DNA of 64,000 nt from Areca catechu (GCA_021397845.1 CM038053.1:140692541-140756540), one strand, 5' to 3'; shown: positions 20,871 through 33,764, counted from the stretch's first letter. Notes: generated by a model not told the origin, from the sequence alone. Numbers and translations: made by a program.

Positions 20871-23212
20871 TGAAAGAAAAAGATGCAGGTGGTTTGACAT
20901 GATTCTACACTAGGCATGCAAATAGCTGCGGGAGCAGAATAAATTTTAAAAACATTTTAAAAAATCCGCGTAACGAAAATCTGCTCCTCCCAGAAACTAA
21001 TCTAATTCTAGTTGCAAATAGGCATGTACGATGATATAAAATATTTGCAAAATACTTGAATTAAAAATTCTATTCATGCATGATTAAAAAACAATTTTTT
21101 TTCATACCTTATTCCGACTGGAATAACTCTAGGATAAAGCTGGAATAGGCTGGAATAGCTGGAATAAAACTATTCCAGCCTTCTTCTTCCTTGGGCTGAA
21201 AACAAACTCTGTTTTTGGCTTGAAAAACGGCATCGGAACACCACCTTCCGGACCTCCGTTTTCTCCCAAATTTTAGCAGCGGCAAGGTGATCGAGTCTAC
21301 TTCAATCTCCAACAAAGAACTGCAAGAAAATGTTAGCCAAAAATTATAAAAATCCACCAAAGTCTGCTACCAGATTTTCTACAGCAGAACTAGGCAGCCG
21401 GCTTTGGCCTTTGTTTTGGAGCAGCTGGAGCGATCCCGGCTCGCGTGGCTTGCTCCCAGGAGTAGAAGTATACTCCCTCTAGAGGGGAGACGCACCCGGG
21501 GCTCTCGGATCCCACTCCACACGCGGTGCTAGCCGCTGGAAGAGAGTTGATCACGGTTGATTGCAGCAACTCTGTTTTGCTGCAGTCTTTGAGTTGAGCA
21601 CAACAAAAGAGCAAAGAAATGGCCCTTCAAAACACTCTCTCACACTCTCCAAATCCCAGCCTATAAGTGCAAAGTCTAAGCTCTCAATCAGGGGGTCTCT
21701 CAACCTCTCAAAGAAGAACACCGAGGTTGCAGTTTCACGGTATTTTCACGGCTGAAAAGCTCCAATAAAACAGGGCTTGGGCATTGGTATTTAAAGGCAG
21801 CTGGGAGAGGGAGACAGGGAGGCTGGGAGAGGGAAGGGCTAAAGGCTGCGTTACACCCACAACAAACAAGGATTTAAGGCAGTCGATGGAGGAGAGGAAG
21901 GGACGCTAGCACACGGTGTTGTTTGGCCTTCGGATGCTTGGTTTTCTCCAAATGCTAATACTTCTTTCTAGCGTAAAGAAGTATTCCAACATGGAAACCG
22001 GTCCAAGGAAGAAAACACAGGTTCAAAAACCGGTCCAAGCCATTTGGTTCAAACCCATTTAAAACCAATTGCTCCAACCCAATTTTATTTGGTTCAATTG
22101 GTTCACAACCAATTGGAGGCCGAAACGAGCTCCGAATTAGTTCAAAACTAATTTAGAAAAATCCTGGCGCAGTCCTGGTCAGCCCGGAATAATTTTTGGT
22201 TAACACAAACAAGGGCAAGAAAGGAAAAAGAGTGCTCAAAAATAAATACCATGACCATAAAATCGAGATGATTTCTAATCGTAATCGGTATCTGGATCAG
22301 AGAGTAATCCTCTGTGGCGAGTGACCTCATAGGTTCGAACCTAAACGGTAGCACTAGAACAATTCTAGTACCAGCATAGGAAACCATCTAGCAATGGGTC
22401 CCGATGTCTGGATAGGTCGAAAATGCGGGAGCAAACTATCGAACCTCTGGCATATGGTTACCGTATAATTCATCCCTTTGACCTCTAATGCTCAGGATGA
22501 TTGAGATTGGGCTGCCAACCCAGACTGAGTCAGTCGACTACGTGTCTCAACCTCGCAAGCCCAGTGACTCTTCACTAGGACTACCCCGGCCGAGGATTTG
22601 CTAAATTGAGATACTGCGAGACATTCAATCCAAACTGTTTGGACAGGTCAATTCCATCTTGGTCCATCATAGCTCCACAAGTACTTGCCTATACCCAGAA
22701 ACCTTCCGTCACCGGATTAAAAATCCGGGTAGTCCGGCACCAAAGCACAGGGAGTTGCTTGCAAGCTACCGTGATGACCTCAGGTCAGAGAGACACATAT
22801 ACCTATATCCAATCGTGAGTATCACTTTGGCAGAAAGGTGTTGCACGGAGTCACGTTCAAAAAAATATCACATATCCCACTTGCAGATCACATCAGTGTC
22901 ACCACACTCATTTGGTCAAGAGGACAACCAAACGATGTGAACTACAACTACCTATACTTGATATATTGCCGTCCAGTACAATATATCCTTTGGTTGTGAA
23001 CAGGGGTTTAAGGACACTCGATACATCCTCTCTATATCGAAGTCAATGTAGTCCGAAGGACTTCATCACATGGAAAGAGTTCATTTCAGGGAAATATAAA
23101 ATGTGATGAGCTGCCAAAAAATAATATATTTTATTAATTCAAAAAAAGAGTACAATACTGAGCTCAACCGCCTACAACCCAGGCGATTGGCTTTGGGACA
23201 CAATTCCCAACA
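20871..23212 (-). repeat. Copia M 3' LTR
   Basis: 2342 bp. The right end cacaattcccaaca abuts the antisense of the purine tract gtacaagtgggagt. It aligns end to end with 28699-31038; scattered substitutions indicate a moderately old insertion. Its outer half contains the 'gactcagtcagtcgactacg' type text also found in the T LTRs. Confidence 0.9.
21788..21795 (-). promoter_or_regulatory. TATA-like box in copia M 3' LTR
   Basis: TTTAAATA on the minus strand, context 'gcctttaaataccaatgccc'. The same box lies at 29615-29622 in the 5' LTR. Confidence 0.45.
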
Positions 23213-23225
23213 ACTCCCACTTGTA

Positions 23226-25868
23226 CTAAAGCCAATCAGAAGAGTATCTAATACCCATTTCCCATTTACAATAGTCGAACTCTTTTATAACGAGGGCTTT
23301 AGTGAAGGGGTCGGCCAGATTTTCTTTTCCTTCGAACTTCAGAAGATTGATGTCGCCTCGTTCCACGATCTCTCGTACCAGGTGGTATCGCCGCAGTATG
23401 TGCTTGGTGCTATGATGAGCTTTAGGCTTCTTAGCTTGAGCAATGGCTCCAGTGCTGTCACAATACACCGGAATAGGACCATCTAGGGAAGGTGCCACCC
23501 CTAGCTCTCCAAGGAACTTCCGCAACCACACAGCTTCCTTTGCTGCATCTGATGCTGCAATGTATTCTGCTTCGCATATCGAGTCTGCAATAGTTGCCTT
23601 CTTGGAACTTTTCCAGCAGATCTCTCCTCCATTCAGGGTAAATACAAACCCTGACACACTCTTGCTATCATCTCTATCTGACTGGAAACTGGAGTCATAG
23701 TACCCTACAAGTTTTAAGTCAGGTTCTCCATAAATCAGCCATTGATCTTTAGTATTTCTCAAATACTAAAGGATGGACTTAACCACCTTCCAATGCACCT
23801 CACCTAGGTCAGACTGGTATCTATTCACTACTCCTAGTGAGTATGCCACGTCTGGTCTAGTACAAGACATAGCATACATGATAGAGCCTACTGCAGAAGC
23901 ATAAGGTACTCTACTCGTGCGCTCTCTTTCCTCAGGAGTTGTCGCACAATCCTTCTTGGAAAGAGTAATTCCAGAACCTATTGGGAGATAGCCTTTCTTG
24001 AAATTTTCCATTCTGAACCGTTTCAGCACGGTATCAATGTACGTAGACTGGGACAGTCCCAAAAGCTTCTTAGATCTATCTCTATAGATCTTCATACCTA
24101 GTATGTAAGAAGCTTCACCTAAGTCCTTCATGGAGAACTGAGATGATAACCAGACCTTTATTCCTTGTAATGCTGCGACATCATTCCCGATTAAGAGAAT
24201 GTCATCAACATACAGTACTATGAATACAATCACAGAACCATTAACCCATTTATAGATGCACGGTTCTTCTCCGTTCCTAACGAAGCCATACGATTTGATA
24301 CACCTATCAAACCGTAAGTTCCAACTTCGAGATGCTTGCTTGAGTCGATAGATGGACCTCTGCAACTTACATACTTTTGATTCATCTGTGGATGTGAACC
24401 CTTCAGGCTGTATCATATACACCTTCTCTTTCAGCTCCCCATTAAGGAAAGCGGTTCGAACATCGATCTGCCAGATCTCGTAATCAAAATATGCTGCCAA
24501 AGCAAGCATGATCCGAATGGACTTGAGCATTGCCACAGGGGAGAAAGTCTCGTCATAATTGATACCATATCGCTGACGATACCCCTTAGCAACCAGACAG
24601 GCTTTATAGGTCTCTACCTTCCCATCTGCGCCCCTTTTCCTCTTGAAGATCCATTTACACCCGATGGGTTTTATTCCTTCAGGCGGATCAACCAATGTCC
24701 AAACATTGTTGATTTCCATGGACTCCATTTTGAATCGCATGGCTCCAAGCCATGCCTCAGAGTCTGATCTCTGAAGTGCATCCATATAGGTTATCGGATC
24801 CTCATTGTTCTCATCGAGCTCAATGGGATCGCCGTCCCGGACAAAGAAACTATAGTATCTATCCGGCTGACGCGGTATTCTACCGGATCTCCTAATGGGT
24901 TCTGGGTGTGATTCAATCACAGCCAGTTCTACGATGTCCTTAGAGTGTGCAGGTTCTTCTATTGGCTGAACTTCATCAAGTTCAATCTTAGAGGCTATAG
25001 TTCCTTCTCCAAGGAACTCCTTTTCCAAAAAGATAGCTCTAAGAGCAATGAACACCTTTTGTTCATTCTCTAAGTAGAAGAAATACCCTTTGGTTTCCTT
25101 AGGATAACCAATGAATAAACACCGATCACACCTAGGACCAAGTTTGTCTGAGTCAAAATGCTTTACGTAAGCCGGATAACCCCAGACCCGAAGGTGTCAG
25201 ATTGAGGGTTTACGTCCAGTCCACATCTCATATGGAGTGGAGACAACAGACTTACTTGGAACATCATTTAACAAGTAACAGGCTGTCTGAAGCGCATATC
25301 CCCAAAAGGATAGCGGCAGAGTTGCAAAGCCCATCATGGATCGAACCATGTCCAACAAGGTTCGATTCCTCCTTTTGGACACACCATTCAACTGTGGTGT
25401 TCCTGGAGGAGTCCACTGAGAGAGAATTCCATTCTCCTCAAGATATGTCAAAAACTCACCAGATAAGTATTCACCACCTCGATCAAATCGAAGGGTTTTA
25501 ATACTTTTTCCAGTTTATTTTTCTACTTCATTACGGTATCGTTTGAACATTTCAAACGACTCAGACTTATGTCTCATTAAAAAGACATAACCGAACCTTG
25601 AAAAGTCATCTGTAAAAATAATGAAATATTTGTATCCTCCTCTGGCACTAACTATCATCGGTCCACATACATCAGTATGTATAAGACTTAGAAGTTCTGT
25701 AGCTCGTTTACCTTTTCCAGTAAAAGGTGACTTGGTCATTTTACCAAGTAAACAGGATTCATAAGTGGGCAGTGATTCAGAATCACTGGCCTCGAGGAGT
25801 CCATCTCCTCGCATCTTGTTTATCCTATTTTGGTTAATATGACCTAGCCTACAGTGCCAAAGATACAA
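23226..25868 (-). pseudogene. Copia M pol: integrase, RT, RNase H
   Basis: One frame from 25868 to the stop at 23226-23228, broken by three stops (near 25512, 25197 and 23763) and shifted relative to gag. Pre-integrase: LYLWHCRLGHINQNRINKM. Integrase core: LIHTDVCGPM, then TLRSDRGGEYLSG with both Asp kept, then NGVSKRRNRTLLD where the catalytic Glu has become Lys. RT: WIFKRKRGADGKVETYKA, then FIVLYVDDILLIGND with an intact YVDD. RNase H: 'YYDSSFQSD', 'ICEAEYIAASDAAKEAVWL', 'YCDSTGAIAQAK', ending 'KENLADPFTKAL'. Few lesions: this is the best-kept pol in the window. Confidence 0.92.
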
Positions 25869-27166
25869 ATCGTTGACATTATCTTATCTTGGGCGTTTGC
25901 TACACACATTACACTAACAGGCCTTGATAGTATGTATATGCCATTATTTAATCTAGCTTTCATTATAATAGAGTTATTCAAAATAACATTGCAAAAATCT
26001 CCTTTTATTGATAGTTCAAAACCACAATTGGCCAAAAGGCCTACAGAGATTATGCTCATAATGAAACTAGGACAATAGTGACAGTCGACTAGTTCGACAG
26101 TACAAGACTCAAAGACAAGACGCAGGACTCCGACCGCCAGTACTGGAACACGATTTCCATTCCCGATGCTCAGAAACTGTTCTCCATCTTCAAATCTTCT
26201 GCTAACTTGAAGTCCCTGTAACGTATTGCAAACGTGAATTGGACTACCAGTATCCAATACCCAGTTAGCAGTATCAACAATAGAGTAATTACAAGGTTTT
26301 ATCATATAAATACCTTGTTCAGCAGACTTCTGCTTTCTCGGCCTGTTCGGATCAAGGGATGCAATATAAAAAGGACAGTTCCTCTTCCAGTGTCCCTTCT
26401 TCTTGCAGTAGAAACACTCTGCAGAAGACTGATCAGCCTTATACTTCCTAGTCTGACTAGGGCCAGGAGCATTCTGCACCTTCTTTCCCTTTTTATTTAT
26501 TTTCTTCTTCCCTTTTTTAAAGGGACGATGACCTCTACTACCTCCCACTAAATTCACCATCTCCTTATTCAGTTGGTGGTCTTTCTCGAAAGTCTGCAAC
26601 AACCCCAAAAGACCATGGTAGTTGACTGCAGGCTTGTTCATTCTATAATGATCGAGAAAATCAAGATAGGAGGAGGGAAGAGAATTCAGGATCGCATCCT
26701 TGCCGAGCTGCTCGTGCAAGGGGCATCCGAGTTTGCCCAACTTTTTAATCAGCTCGATCATGTACAATACATGATCAGTGACTGAACCACCATTCGGCAT
26801 CTTGGAATTGTAGATGGCACAAGACACTTTGTACCGTTCTACATCATCCGGGGTGCCGAAGGATTCCTTCAACTTTTGAAGGATTTCATCAGGTTTGGCC
26901 TCCTCGAATTTGCGACTGAACTCATTGTTCATCGCCGCTAACATAATGCATCGGACAGTAGTCCGATCAGAGACCCACTTCAGATAAGCATCTCTGACCG
27001 CACTCCATGCATTAGCGGGAGGGATTTCAGGTGCCGGATTCATTATCACATAGAGGATCCATTCATGCTCCAGAACGATTCTCAATCTTCGATACCAACT
27101 ATCGAAGTTGTGACCCTTTAACTTCTCGTTGTCGAGAAGTGACCGGAGCAATAAATTGGAAGACAT
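25844..27166 (-). CDS. Copia M gag-protease, open frame (440 aa)
   Basis: Start chosen at 27166 because MSSNLLLRSLLDNEKLKGHN is the usual family N-terminus and follows directly after ttttcttttcag. Domains: UBN2-type gag (residues about 20-215) with WYRRLRIVLEHEWILYVI; a Lys-rich basic stretch (about 225-250); a CCHC knuckle CFYCKKKGHWKRNC (intact, near residue 255); an aspartic protease NWVLDTGSPIHVCN (near residue 300) with its DTG intact. The C-terminus FGTVG is a frameshift artefact: the family sequence would continue into pol near 25868. It forms virus-like particles and processes the polyprotein in the cytoplasm (family knowledge). Confidence 0.9.
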   Translation of the reverse strand: MSSNLLLRSLLDNEKLKGHNFDSWYRRLRIVLEHEWILYVIMNPAPEIPPANAWSAVRDAYLKWVSDRTTVRCIMLAAMNNEFSRKFEEAKPDEILQKLKESFGTPDDVERYKVSCAIYNSKMPNGGSVTDHVLYMIELIKKLGKLGCPLHEQLGKDAILNSLPSSYLDFLDHYRMNKPAVNYHGLLGLLQTFEKDHQLNKEMVNLVGGSRGHRPFKKGKKKINKKGKKVQNAPGPSQTRKYKADQSSAECFYCKKKGHWKRNCPFYIASLDPNRPRKQKSAEQGIYMIKPCNYSIVDTANWVLDTGSPIHVCNTLQGLQVSRRFEDGEQFLSIGNGNRVPVLAVGVLRLVFESCTVELVDCHYCPSFIMSIISVGLLANCGFELSIKGDFCNVILNNSIIMKARLNNGIYILSRPVSVMCVANAQDKIMSTICIFGTVG

Positions 27167-28681
27167 CTGAAAAGAAAATAAGACCAAATAAGTGTATGAA
27201 TTAATAATTTAACCAAAAGACTTGGACTTTACTCTAAAGGTTTCTCCCACTAATTTTTCAGATTGGTAGCCTCTAACTCCAATCCGTGAAAACACTTTTT
27301 CAAGTGGGTACTGAAATCCAATAGGCCACGCATGAGCCCGACTTTGGCCAGCTCACCCATACGAGCCTAAAGGTAGGTTCGTAAACCAATTGTTTCCCTA
27401 AACAATTTTTAGTATTTCATTTTGCCCTAGAGAACATCCCAATCGGCCTTGGGGCCTCCTATTGCGGGTCTCTGGTTAGGTCCAACTATTAAAATGACAA
27501 ATCCAATGCTTCCAGCTAACTAAAGACCAAGCTCGACTTTGGCCGGCCCACCTGGTCCCGTTAAGGAGGTTGCACTGAACCATCATCGATCAGATAGAAA
27601 TTCCAGTCACCGGATGTACACTCGTTCTTTGGAACTGCCGATGCACACCAAGCTAGTGGACACATTTCTATCCAACTTAATGGGAGGCTAAGACACTGTC
27701 AACTCCTTGACTTAGTCTTTTTAAGGACCTAATAATTTTTAGAGGATTTTTAATTATGACAGAAGAAAAGACAAGGACATGGTCATCCTCCCACTGAATC
27801 AATCAGATTTCAGGAGGGTTGAAATAAATCAACAAACGATCCATGGGCACCTATAGATCAGTCAGACCGATCAACCTGGGTGACATGGGTTAACTCGAGT
27901 CATTGAGCTTTTCCAATCAGTTCTGGTCGACTCGACTAGCCAGGTAGGTGAGATCATGGGTGAGTATCCGCCATTAACCATCTTTCCTAGACACCAACCA
28001 AGTTGGCCAAGAAAGAGGTAGCCTCATACAACCATGATCACAATGCCAAACCTACCTCGACACCAATCGGTTTACCAGACTCGATCATACTAGCCTAAAG
28101 ACTCGGGCATCCACTGAGCCGCTAATTGGATCCATTTTAGATGAACGGATCAACTAATATAACTATTAGATAGTTCTAAAGAAGGGCCTTAAACAACTTT
28201 TGTTTAATCTTCTTGTAATCCCGTTCAACTAAACTTAGGTCTAACCCAATTATGGACCCAACTAGTCAGCTAACCCAATTAACCCAAAATGGCTTATGCA
28301 AATTTGATTAGATTTCATAAACCTAAAAAAAAAAAAAATTTAATAAGCCAAACTCTTAATTAAAACAATTTTTAATTAAGTCTCTATGTAAAACAATTTT
28401 ACATAACTAAAAAATCATGCATCAAGATATTTTACAAATAATTTATATTCATATAAAACATGCCTAAAACATGTATCACCAAATTAAAACAATTTTTAAT
28501 TTTAATATTCTTTAAGGATCCTTCTGAAGAGGCCAATACAGACAATCCGCATCGTGTCAAAGACACACGGTCATGATGAAGGTCTCAACTAGGTTCCAAA
28601 AAGAAATCAGGATACATTTTTTTTAGATTAAACTAATTTTAATCTATTAAACATGCATACTAGATTAGATTACACATGCAA
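27167..28681 (-). other. Copia M untranslated leader
   Basis: About 1.5 kb between primer site and gag without a coding frame. The same leader is present in both T units, well conserved. It ends in ttttcttttcag directly before the ATG, a textbook-like 3' splice site, so a leader intron is possible (inference). Confidence 0.6.
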
Positions 28682-28697
28682 CCTGGATCTGATACCA
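28682..28697 (-). other. Copia M primer-binding site
   Basis: Plus-strand cctggatctgatacca; the minus strand reads TGGTATCAGATCCAGG, one change (G to T) from the intact TGGTATCAGAGCCAGG of the T units. Primer: initiator tRNA-Met. Confidence 0.85.
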
Positions 28698-28698
28698 C

Positions 28699-31038
28699 TA
28701 AAAGAAAAAGATGCAGGTGGTTTGACATGATCCTACACTAGGCATGCAAACAACTACGGGAGCAGAATGGATTTTAAAAATATTTTAAAAAATTCGCGTA
28801 GCGAAAATCTGCTCTGCCCAGAAACTAATCTAATTCTAGTTGCAAATAGGCATGTATGATGATATAAAATATTTGCAAAATATTTGAATTAAAAATTCTA
28901 TTCATGCATGATTAAAAAATAAATTTTTTCATACCTTATTCTGATTGGAATAACTCTGGGATAAAGCTGGAATAGGCTGGAATAGCTGGAATAAAACTAT
29001 TCCAGCCTTCTTCTTCCTTGGGCTGAAAACAAACTCTATTTTTGGCTTGAAAAATGGCTTCGGAACACCACCTTCCGGACCTCAGTTTGCTCCCAAATTT
29101 CAGCAGCGGTAAGGTGATCGAGTCTACTTCAATCTCTAACAAAGAACTGCAAGAAAATATTAGCCAAAAATTATAAAAATCCACCAAAGTCTACTACCAG
29201 ATTTTTTGTGGCAGAACTGGGCAACACGCTTTGGCCTTTGTTTTGGAGCAGCTGGAGCGATCCTGGCTCGCGTGGCTTGCTCCCAGGAGTAGAAGTATAC
29301 TCCCTCTAGAGGGGAGACATGCCCGGGGCTCTCGGATCCCACTCCACACGCGGTGCTAGCCGCTGGAAGAGAGTTGATCACGGTTGATTGCAGCAACTCT
29401 GTTTTGCTGCAGTCTTTGAGTTGAGCACAACAAAAGAGCAAAGAAATGGCCCTTCAAAACACTCTCTCACACTCTCCAAATCCCAGCCTATAAGTGCAAA
29501 GTCTAAGCTCTCAATCAGGGGGTCTCTCAACCTCTCAAAGAAGAACGCCCAGGTTGCAGTTTCAAGGTATTTTCACGGCTGAAAAACTTTATTGAAACAG
29601 GGCTTGGGCATTGGTATTTAAAGGCAGCTGGGAGAGGGAGACAGGGAGGCTGGGAGAGGGAAGGGCTAAAGGGTGCGTTACACCCACAATAAACAGGGAT
29701 TTAAGGCAGCCGATGGAGGAGAGGAAGGGACGCCAGCACACGGTGTTGTTTGGCCTTCGGACGCTTGGTTTTCTCCAAACGCTAATACTTCTTTCCAGCG
29801 TAAAGAAGTATTCCAACATGGAAACCGGTCCAAGGGAGAAAACACCGGTTCAAAAACTGGTCCAAGCCATTTGGTTCAAACCCATTTAAAACCAATTGGT
29901 CCAACCCAATTTAATTTGGTTCAATTGGTTCACAACCAATTGGAGGCCGAAACGAGCTCTGAATCAGTTCAAAACTGATTCAGAAAAATCCTGGCACAGT
30001 CCTGGTCAGCCCGGAATAATTTCCGATTGACACAGGCAAGGGCAAGAAAGGGAAAAGAGTGCTCAAAAATAAATACCGTGACCATAAAACCGAGATGATT
30101 CCTAATCGTAATCGGTATCCGGATCAGAGAGTAATCCTCTATGGCGAGTGACCTCATAGGTTCAAACCTAAATGGTAGTACTAGAACAATTCTAGTACCA
30201 GCACAGGAAACCATCTAGAAATGGATCCCGGTGTCCGGATAGGTCGAAGTTGCAGGAGCAAACTATCGAACCTCTAGCATATGGTTACCGTATAATTCAT
30301 CCCTTTGACCTCTAATGCTTAGGACGACTTAGATTGGGCTGCCAACCCATACTGAGTCAGTCGACTACGTGTCTCAACCTCGCAAGCCCAGTGACTCTTC
30401 ACTAGGACTACCCCGACCGAGGATTTGCTAAATTGAGATACTGCGAGACATTCAATCCAAACTGTTTGGACAAGTCAATTGCATTTTGGTCCATCACTGC
30501 TCCACAAGTACTTGCCTTTACCCAGAAACCTTCCGTCACCGGATTAAAAATCCGGGTAGTCCGGCACCAAAGCACAGGGAGTTGCTTGCAAGCTACCATG
30601 ATGACCTCAGGTCAGAGGGACACATATACCCATATCCAATCGTGAGTATCCCTTTGGCAGAAGGGGCTGCACGGAGTCACGTTCAATAAGATATCACATA
30701 TCCCACTTCCAGATCACATCAGTGTCACCACACTCATTTGGTCAAGTGGACAACCAAACGATGTGAACTACAACTACCTATACTTGATATATTGCCGTCC
30801 AGTACAATATATCCTTTGGTTGTGAACAGGGTTTAAGGACCACTCAATACATCCTCTCTGTATCGAAGTCAGTGTAGTCCTAAGGACTTCATCACATGGA
30901 AAGAGTTCATTTCAGGGAAATATAAAATGTGATGAGTTGCCAAAAAATAATATATTTTATTAATTCAAAGAAAGAGTACAATACTGAGCTTAACCGCCTA
31001 CAACCTAGGAGATTGGCTTTGGGACACAATTCCCAACA
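28699..31038 (-). repeat. Copia M 5' LTR
   Basis: 2340 bp. The inner edge taaaag shows a G-to-A change against tgaaag of the 3' LTR; the outer edge is cacaattcccaaca. A TATA-like TTTAAATA (minus) lies at 29615-29622. It lies head-to-head with LTR1 of T, 313 bp away. Confidence 0.9.
29615..29622 (-). promoter_or_regulatory. TATA-like box in copia M 5' LTR
   Basis: TTTAAATA on the minus strand in the same context as at 21788-21795; the expected promoter of element M, pointing leftwards. Confidence 0.45.
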
Positions 31039-31043
31039 AGAAT

Positions 31044-31351
31044 CACAAGGTGTAAAGGGATTAGGAATTCTAACTAGGTTAGAATAACTTGGACTTCTCC
31101 TTTTTCTCTTCAACTTGGACTTAGTCAAACCTTTGGATGCCCACTCCTTTAGGCATGTGGACCTTAGGGCATCAAGGGGGAGGTCTGCCAAGGCTTGGAA
31201 TGCATGGGCTTGGGCCCCCTGGAAGCTGGGTTGCTGGGTTCCCTGGGTTGGCATATTCTCGGTATCAAAAGGAAATCTTGGTTCTCTTGTCTTGGGCTTG
31301 CTTCCTGGGCTTGAATCTGGAGGCCTGGAGTGCTAGGATAGATATGGGCTC
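31044..31351 (-). repeat. Element G 5' LTR, part 2
   Basis: A 308-bp piece lying between the two copia insertions. It matches about 13311-13617 of the G 3' LTR ('ggacttagtcaaacctttgg', 'catgggcttgggccccctgg'). It is bordered on the left by the M TSD agaat and on the right by the T TSD ggctc. Confidence 0.9.
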
Positions 31352-33764
31352 TGTTAGGAATTGTGTCCCAAAGCCAATCGCCTGGGTTGTAGGCGGTTAT
31401 GCTGAGTATTGTATCATTTTATGAATTAATAAAATTATTATTTTTGGCAGCTCATCACATATTATATTTCCCTAAAAATGAACCCTTTCCATGTGATGAA
31501 GTCCTTAGGGCTACACTGACTTCGATACATAGAGGATGTATCGACTGGTCCTTAAACCCTGTTCACAACCAAAGGATATATTATACTGGATGGCAATATA
31601 TCAAGTATAGGTTGTTGCAGTTCACATCATTTGGTTGTCCTCTCGACCAAATATATGTGGTGACACTGATGTGATCTGCAAGTGGGATATATGATATCTC
31701 ATTGAACGTGACTCCATGAAGCCCCTTTCTGCCAAAGAGATACTCACGATTGGATATGGGTACATGTGTCCCTCTGACCAGAGGTCATCACGGTAGCTTG
31801 CAAACAACTCCCTGTGCTTTGGTACCGGACTGCCCAGATATTTTTAATCCGGTGACGGAAGGTTTCTGGGTACAGAAAAGTACTTGTGGAGCAGTGATGG
31901 ACCAAGATGGAATTGACCTGTCCGAACAGTTTGGATTGAATGTCTCGCAGTATCTCAATTTAGCAAATCCTCGGCCGGGGTAGCCCTAGTGAAGAGTCAC
32001 TGGGCTTGCGAGGTTGAGACACGTAGTAGACTGACTCAGTCTGGGTTGGCAACCCAATATCAGTCGTCCTGAGCATTAGAGGTCAAAAGGATGAATTATA
32101 CAGTAACCATATGCCAGATGTTCGATAGTATGCTCCCGCATCTTCGACCTATCCGGACGGCGGGACCCATTGCTAGATGGTTTCCTGTGCTGGTACTGAA
32201 ATTATTCCAGTGCTACCGTTTAGGTTCGAACCTATGAGGTCACACGCCACAGAGGATAACTCTCTGATCTGGGTACCGATTATGATTGGGAATCATCTCG
32301 GTTTTATGATCACGGTATTTTTTTTTAGCACACTTTTCCCAGTCTTGCCCTTGTTTGCATCAACCAGATATTGTTCCGGGCTGACTAGGTCTGCGCCAGG
32401 ATTTTTCTGAATCAGTTTTGAACTGATTCGGAGCTAAATTCGGCCTCCAATTGGTTGTGAACCAATTGAACCAAATTTAATTGGGCTTGGACCGGTTCAA
32501 TTAGATTGAACCAAAAATTTTGGGATTGAACCAATCTGGTTTATTGGCTTGGACCGGTTTTTTATTTTTAACCTTTGGGTTTAATTGATTTGAACCCAAA
32601 AATTGATTGAACCGTTGTTTTTTCTTCCTATGACCGGTTTACACGGTGATTTCATGCTGGATGTTTTCCTAGCGGTGGAAGCCCAATCGGCGTCTTCTCA
32701 TCTCCCTCCACCCACTTACCTTAAACTCCATTTTTATTGGGTTAATGGCTGTTATTTGGGTTGAATGCAGTCGGTGAACTCTTGGCCTCCCTCCCTCTCC
32801 GTTATCACTTCTCCCTACAGCCTTTTATCTCTTCCTGCATTCCCAATTTTTCTGCAGGGGACGTCACCGTGTGAGAGGTTAAAAAAGGTGTGAGAGTTCT
32901 TCTTCCTTGTAGAAACTCTATCCCTTTCCACCGGTGAAATTGAGGACTGGGTTTTGGTGAGTGAAAGGAAGAGAGAACAGCTCCTTTATCCCTGTTTTCT
33001 AGTGCTCAAAATTGAAGGAAGAAGGAACTCTGTTTTGCTGAAAAACAAATTCAGAAAATCTGTTTCCTTCCTTCTTCCCTCCCACCGTTCCATGTCTTCC
33101 GGTGACTAGCATCGACCGAGAGACAGATCAGAGCTAGCCCCTGGCGTGTTCCCCCTCTTGAGAGTGTTCAACCGAGCATTTGGAAGCCGGATCGACCTCT
33201 TTCCTGCTGTTTTTTATGCTCTGTTTTCAGGTTGCAGGTTTTCAGCTTGCTGAAATTTCTGGTGCTATTATTGTTTGAAAGGAAGGGCACCAAAACGTTG
33301 AAACATCTTCTCCCCTTTGAAGGAAGCCCAACCATCTTGTTCCCTAGCTTTTGGTGTTGGAAGGGAGATCAATTCGTTGGCAAAATCCCCTGTTATTTTG
33401 CTGCAGTTTTTGGAGAAAAGAAGCAACCTGTCAACGTGCTGGAAGTAGAAGACAACAGGAATAAAATTATTCCTGTTATCCCAACTATTCCAGCTTTATA
33501 CCAAGGCTATTCCAGGCAGGAATAAGGTATTATTTCTTGTTTTATTTTTTATGCATGTATAGATCTATTTTTTTTTTAATTGTTTATAAACATTATATGC
33601 TCTTGAACATGGCTAGTATTGCCTATACATGCATCCAGAATTTGTTAGTTCCTGTCCGTAGCAGGTTTTTTCTGCTATGAATTAAAATTTTTAAAATTCA
33701 TGCCTGCTCCCTGCTTTGCTTGCTTTGCGTAGGCACCTGCCACCGCGCTTCTTTTTTTCTTTCA
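31352..33764 (+). repeat. T LTR1
   Basis: 2413 bp, edges TGTTAGGAATTG (LTR2 and LTR3 have TGTTGGGAATTG) and CTTTCA. It contains the 'accggttcaattagattgaa' segment that LTR2 lacks. Confidence 0.92.
33232..33525 (+). other. 97-codon open frame in T LTR1
   Basis: An ATG frame of 97 codons beginning MQVFSLLKFL and ending YQGYSRQE, near the LTR 3' end. It stays open at the same length in LTR2 (41092-41385) and LTR3 (49032-49325) with a few amino-acid changes. No known domain is seen. With only three closely related copies, conservation by descent explains this as well as coding does. Confidence 0.25.

Larger units (their letters stand above)
20871..31038 (-). mobile_element. Ty1/copia element M
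   Basis: Complete 10168-bp element with 2.34-kb LTRs (20871-23212 and 28699-31038), edges TGTTGGGAATTG and CTTTCA on the minus strand, and a perfect TSD agaat at 20866-20870 and 31039-31043. Gag-protease is one open frame; pol has one frameshift and three stops. RT phrases such as 'KIYRDRSKKLLGLSQSTYID' and the long LTRs suggest the Angela-type branch of plant copia (inference). Its body is related to the two bodies of T but of a different subfamily, most clearly in the LTR. Confidence 0.92.
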
